A stretch of DNA of 64,000 nucleotides. Origin: Fibrobacter succinogenes (GTDB lineage Bacteria; Fibrobacterota; Fibrobacteria; Fibrobacterales; Fibrobacteraceae). A program made the position numbers and the translations under genes. Under the pieces are notes generated by a model. The model saw nothing but the letters and a program-made list of their open reading frames with translations. It ran no database searches and had not been told where the DNA came from. The DNA is taken from NCBI GenBank assembly GCA_902776765.1, contig CACYRP010000011.1, forward strand, positions 34,786 through 98,785, written 5' to 3'. This document shows positions 62,001 through 64,000 of the stretch, piece after piece. How positions within the stretch are numbered: the stretch's first letter is position 1; each line of letters begins with the position of its first letter.

Positions 62001-63406
62001 GAATCAAGATTCACCAAGACTTCGACTTCATTGCCTTCACGGACTACACCTGTCATATCGTACTTTTCAAGTCCGAAGCTCTGCTTGAAGTAAACTTTCC
62101 AATCAGCAGCATGCTTATAGTAGATGCCTTCGAACCAGCCGCAAGTGTCCTTCGAGAACGCAGACATTTTCACGACATCATTGTTCGCATCGACAACAAA
62201 CGACGTCGGCGTATTCTTCCAAGGGCTCAACAAACGCACTACCTTACGTTCCAGCGGAGCATAAGAAAGGTCCACTTCATCCATTTTGGAACTTGTGAAG
62301 AACCAGGCTTCATAGACACCAGACGGGAACAAATCGCTTGCAATAGGACGCTTGGCGGTATCGAAATAGAAAGTCCTTATATTTTCCTTAAAGCTACGTG
62401 TAATCTGCACCTTGGCATCTGCAGACTTCCATGCATCAGAAGAAGCAACAGAATCCGGGAACGTTATGGAAAGCCAATATTTATAGTCATTGTCCAAAGC
62501 AAGGCCCTTCAAAGCAGGACCAGCGACTTTTCCATCGGTACCAGCTACAGAATCTTGCCAAACACCATCGATAGTCAAATAAACAGTACTATCGCGGTAG
62601 ATGCTATTGTTGCGCCAAGGATTATAGACATGTAAAACACGATTATTATCGAAGCACTCTCCGACCGTGCCAGCCTTATTGCTAACGGAAGGCGTTGCCA
62701 AAGTACCATCCACATAGACAGTATCTTTCTTCAACGCATTTTCTAGATCGATAATCTGCTTTTTGTCTTGAGGAACAGACATCCACGGAGCATTGAAACG
62801 GTTGAAATGCGCCGTACTCAGCACGTATTTAGCAAGCACATCTTGCGAAAGAGCGCCATAGAACCATCCGCATTTGTCAGCATCTTCCGAATAATGCATC
62901 AAGATGGTATCTTGCCCAAAAATCATCTGCGGAAGAGCTTTATTACCCCACGGACTCTTGAACCAAACAATCTTTGATCCCTCAGCAGCAAAAGACTTTG
63001 AGAATTTTTCCGTAGATGCATCCGTATAAATCCAAGCTTCGTTACTTCCATCAAAGAAATCACGGACATTATAGGTAATGCCATCGCCAAAATCAACGCA
63101 AGTAGCATTAGCTGTACTAGTGGCTGGGCAACCTACAATCGTAAAAGTATCAGATGCCTTAAAATTAGAAAGCGATTTTTTCCAGGTAAAAGAGTACCAA
63201 ACACCACTCTCTTCCGTCATAACGGTAGAAGAGACTGCGGCAAAATCAGGCTTCTCCGAATTAAGAACAAGATGTGGAACAATTTTGGAACTTTCAGCTG
63301 CAGCAAAAGGTGACTGTACGTGAACAGTCAAGTCAGCAAAAGCAGAGGACGCGAATGCGCCGAAAACACAAAAAGCTAAATACAGGTGTCGCATAGAAAC
63401 GCTCAC
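59048..63406 (-). CDS. Giant secreted fibro-slime protein 2
   Basis: A 1452-residue paralog of the preceding gene, with a signal peptide near FCVFGAFASSAFA. Same order: modules with WFKSPWGN and DKCGWFYGAL (about 150) and RLLSPWKN with CGWFEG (about 394), then a fibro-slime domain at about 638-765 (SPGFFPLDDFEYLD, KYVKGQYFEFRGDDDVWVFINNKLVVDIGG, REYPFHIFYAERNATGSNFKMRTSINL), and Ig-like parts ending GTGVYIAKFKFKI and ETFTFGIRRNDKYKTKTKKIK, a basic tail longer than in paralog 1. Each copy has its own terminator, so the pair is not one transcript. Probably a surface adhesin or slime component. Confidence 0.85.
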   Translation of the reverse strand: MSVSMRHLYLAFCVFGAFASSAFADLTVHVQSPFAAAESSKIVPHLVLNSEKPDFAAVSSTVMTEESGVWYSFTWKKSLSNFKASDTFTIVGCPATSTANATCVDFGDGITYNVRDFFDGSNEAWIYTDASTEKFSKSFAAEGSKIVWFKSPWGNKALPQMIFGQDTILMHYSEDADKCGWFYGALSQDVLAKYVLSTAHFNRFNAPWMSVPQDKKQIIDLENALKKDTVYVDGTLATPSVSNKAGTVGECFDNNRVLHVYNPWRNNSIYRDSTVYLTIDGVWQDSVAGTDGKVAGPALKGLALDNDYKYWLSITFPDSVASSDAWKSADAKVQITRSFKENIRTFYFDTAKRPIASDLFPSGVYEAWFFTSSKMDEVDLSYAPLERKVVRLLSPWKNTPTSFVVDANNDVVKMSAFSKDTCGWFEGIYYKHAADWKVYFKQSFGLEKYDMTGVVREGNEVEVLVNLDSLMSNHDTAWVYPSDKSKSYSRPNASSKYPVGRLGDCPHMKISAMLLDWAGESYHDSIDIDFGHTHGGNFYTKEGRDSTCNSGDKITGMVQETLVNGRPARVESSKYPWDKCAAGHEIDKWFKPEVVATVGGKEYTNSVCKDIELQLDDEGFWYADYTNESGDCNDPTSPGFFPLDDFEYLDVAKTIKNPKFDWDVEGYVNHGDGWKLDTCKHNYSYAMSVSASFKYVKGQYFEFRGDDDVWVFINNKLVVDIGGIHEKVEGAVDLDTLNLKEGREYPFHIFYAERNATGSNFKMRTSINLQKQNTYLVTIDDSKTSDITGILKLKMDAVAVSCDPNAQTDVEITEAPSVFYLDGGNLSDMMELNVGIHYGGIQINEDRSGFSINIDEIVKQRSLAPGKYTLYFYLETDMGLNDSYEFTIPEYPKPQIAFVDVFNPSADGSLKKFDPTNKTLRGETIITGKNDTLMTHVHYPEMKYLEIMVTYMGNICKDCFVVLDLKPSDDRLLFYNEMDQQINTIETDETGVARFYVVGEGAVSGVSFNVVGISGVENSLKWENINFKDPEVPLAKTGSIYDRNGDGVPDSIYIPFEFDAFHEHDLDVVAWNFGSKDWHEYTSFEDLASIIKNDSTVVITADSLVHSVYTGESQTVVDGNFRYHYIYLDENSGSTQESETLYTKIQDKIGAIILEKPMLKIVSDKTVKVTIELSEGCNNADLASPRFIELMDKDDNLVDPATYNVLSASPRGISDYYDLIFQKTTDYIAPEVGFKIRLVPGILPDLSGNTPHEKNPWRRIEGEQPLETERPKVVTVNPGMFTKENPWPGDTNDVVPLRVDDKLTIKEVIEQTGLPGVLVKFQLDDYATTQLFDAGNVKPGTPEYEKILSMVKVKWDIEFFSSLGQYVNWVKGEYACNDKKIFGTDCIQNAGNMFFEWDAMSDKKRMVGTGVYIAKFKFKIFSDRDVVGKGEETFTFGIRRNDKYKTKTKKIK

Positions 63407-64000
63407 TTTCTCGGTTATTCCACACCCTGTTTGTAAAATATATCATTTTAATGTAAAAAAACAAAAATACTAAAAAAAAATTAAATCTTTTGAAAAGAAA
63501 TTATATATAGAAATCATTTTCCTAAAACATACGCAAAATTAGCGTAAAAAAACATTCCATACAACATATAAAATTCATTTTGGTTACAAAATTAGGTATA
63601 AATTAATTCAATAAGGGAATAAGCAAACTGTCGTAAAACGTCATAAAGCATCGCGCAGAATGCCGACACGGCGCGGACTCTGTCAGTCGCCGCGCATCAT
63701 GGTGACAGTGCAAAGGGAAACGCACCGCAACTTTCACGCTCCGCGTTCAGGATGACTCCCGCACGAATGCGTGAGAGCCTGCCCGGCAGGGGCCGGAGTG
63801 ACAGCGCGGAGGGTGCCGCGGGGCGGGGACAGGATAAGGATGTTTCTTGTTACTAGTTACTAGTCAGTAGTCGCCGGTTAAGGGAAATCAGGGCGGGAAT
63901 GCGTATTCGCGAGGGAGCCTGCGCAGGGGGATTGGCCGGTGCCGGCAATGACGGTGCGGGGCGGGGCCGTGTCCGCAACCAGTGCCGTGCAGGGTGCCCC
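63407..64000. other. Noncoding 600 bases, AT-rich then GC-rich
   Basis: 63407-63600 is AT-rich and holds the promoter side of fibro-slime gene 2. From about 63640 the base composition flips to GC-rich, with a TTACTAGTTACTAGTCAG array at 63848-63870 and GC-rich repeat units around it. I see no gene here; the next gene presumably begins beyond the window. Confidence 0.6.
63775..63973. repeat. Two degenerate GC-rich repeat units
   Basis: Unit 1 (63775-63832) and unit 2 (63917-63973) share the order GAGCCTGC, (G)CAGGGG, GCCGG, (A)TGAC(A)G, GCGGGGCGGGG and GTGTCC/GGGAC. They flank the TTACTAG array at 63848. The TGAC parts resemble GTCATCC repeats read on the other strand. Confidence 0.5.

Noticed and set aside
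59048..63406. Long plus-strand frame opposite fibro-slime gene 2 (60722-62635)
   Set aside because: Antisense frame with no motif, caused by codon bias of the real gene.

Overview
The window looks like chromosomal DNA of a Fibrobacter species (F. succinogenes group). The strongest signs are lineage-typical families: two giant secreted proteins with a fibro-slime domain, two lipoproteins with the Fibrobacter major paralogous (FISUMP) domain, a GH5 cellulase lipoprotein, serine-rich linkers behind lipoboxes, a PorZ-like propeller protein with a type IX secretion (T9SS)-like C-terminal domain, and ordinary Gram-negative envelope genes (lpxA, lpxK, an Omp85-type barrel, dsbD). There are no rRNA or tRNA genes, no insertion sequences and no CRISPR array that I can see.

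Layout. 1-5 kb: GH5 cellulase, lpxA, membrane glycosyltransferase, CCA-type nucleotidyltransferase. 4.9-8.3 kb: an apparent operon on the minus strand, ECF sigma factor > PorZ-like protein > small lipoprotein > cca, with one-base stop/start overlaps. 8.3-16 kb: dsbD, a glycogen synthase, a tandem pair of serine-linker alpha/beta-hydrolase lipoproteins, folE, nitroreductase. 16.1-22.4 kb: three tightly packed paralogous cysteine-module lipoproteins. 22.5-27.3 kb: argA-type synthase, FKBP lipoprotein, an 84-residue protein, folD, an AlgX/AlgJ-like protein. 27.4-29.7 kb: a SIR2-like protein divergent from an Rpn-family nuclease whose leader can form competing hairpins. 29.8-34.2 kb: two phosphatases, ackA, and an AT-rich accessory block with two lipoprotein + micro-protein pairs. 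34.3-46.3 kb: cadherin-like repeat protein, ABC-F ATPase, outer-membrane barrel, isolated nuoA, FISUMP lipoprotein, potassium uptake pair, a Fur/PerR regulator and rubrerythrin with a perfect PerR-type operator, small secreted protein. 46.4-54.2 kb: aroC-lpxK, a RavA-like protein that lost its Walker A lysine next to a transglycosylase-like protein that lost its catalytic glutamate, a second ABC-F protein, a secreted unknown. 54.6-63.4 kb: the two fibro-slime proteins. The last 600 bases are noncoding and become GC-rich.

How it fits together. Much of the window serves the cell surface of a cellulose degrader: hydrolases, adhesin-like secreted proteins, lipid A synthesis, periplasmic disulfide chemistry and perhaps a T9SS accessory gene. 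Fermentation (ackA), folate and amino-acid genes are scattered single units.

The most unusual noncoding feature is a set of short intergenic arrays with a period of about 7 to 8 bases (for example TTACTAG, AACTTAG, ATTAGGT). They recur at about fifteen gene boundaries and often touch a small GC hairpin. Function calls come from reading motifs only; no database search was run.
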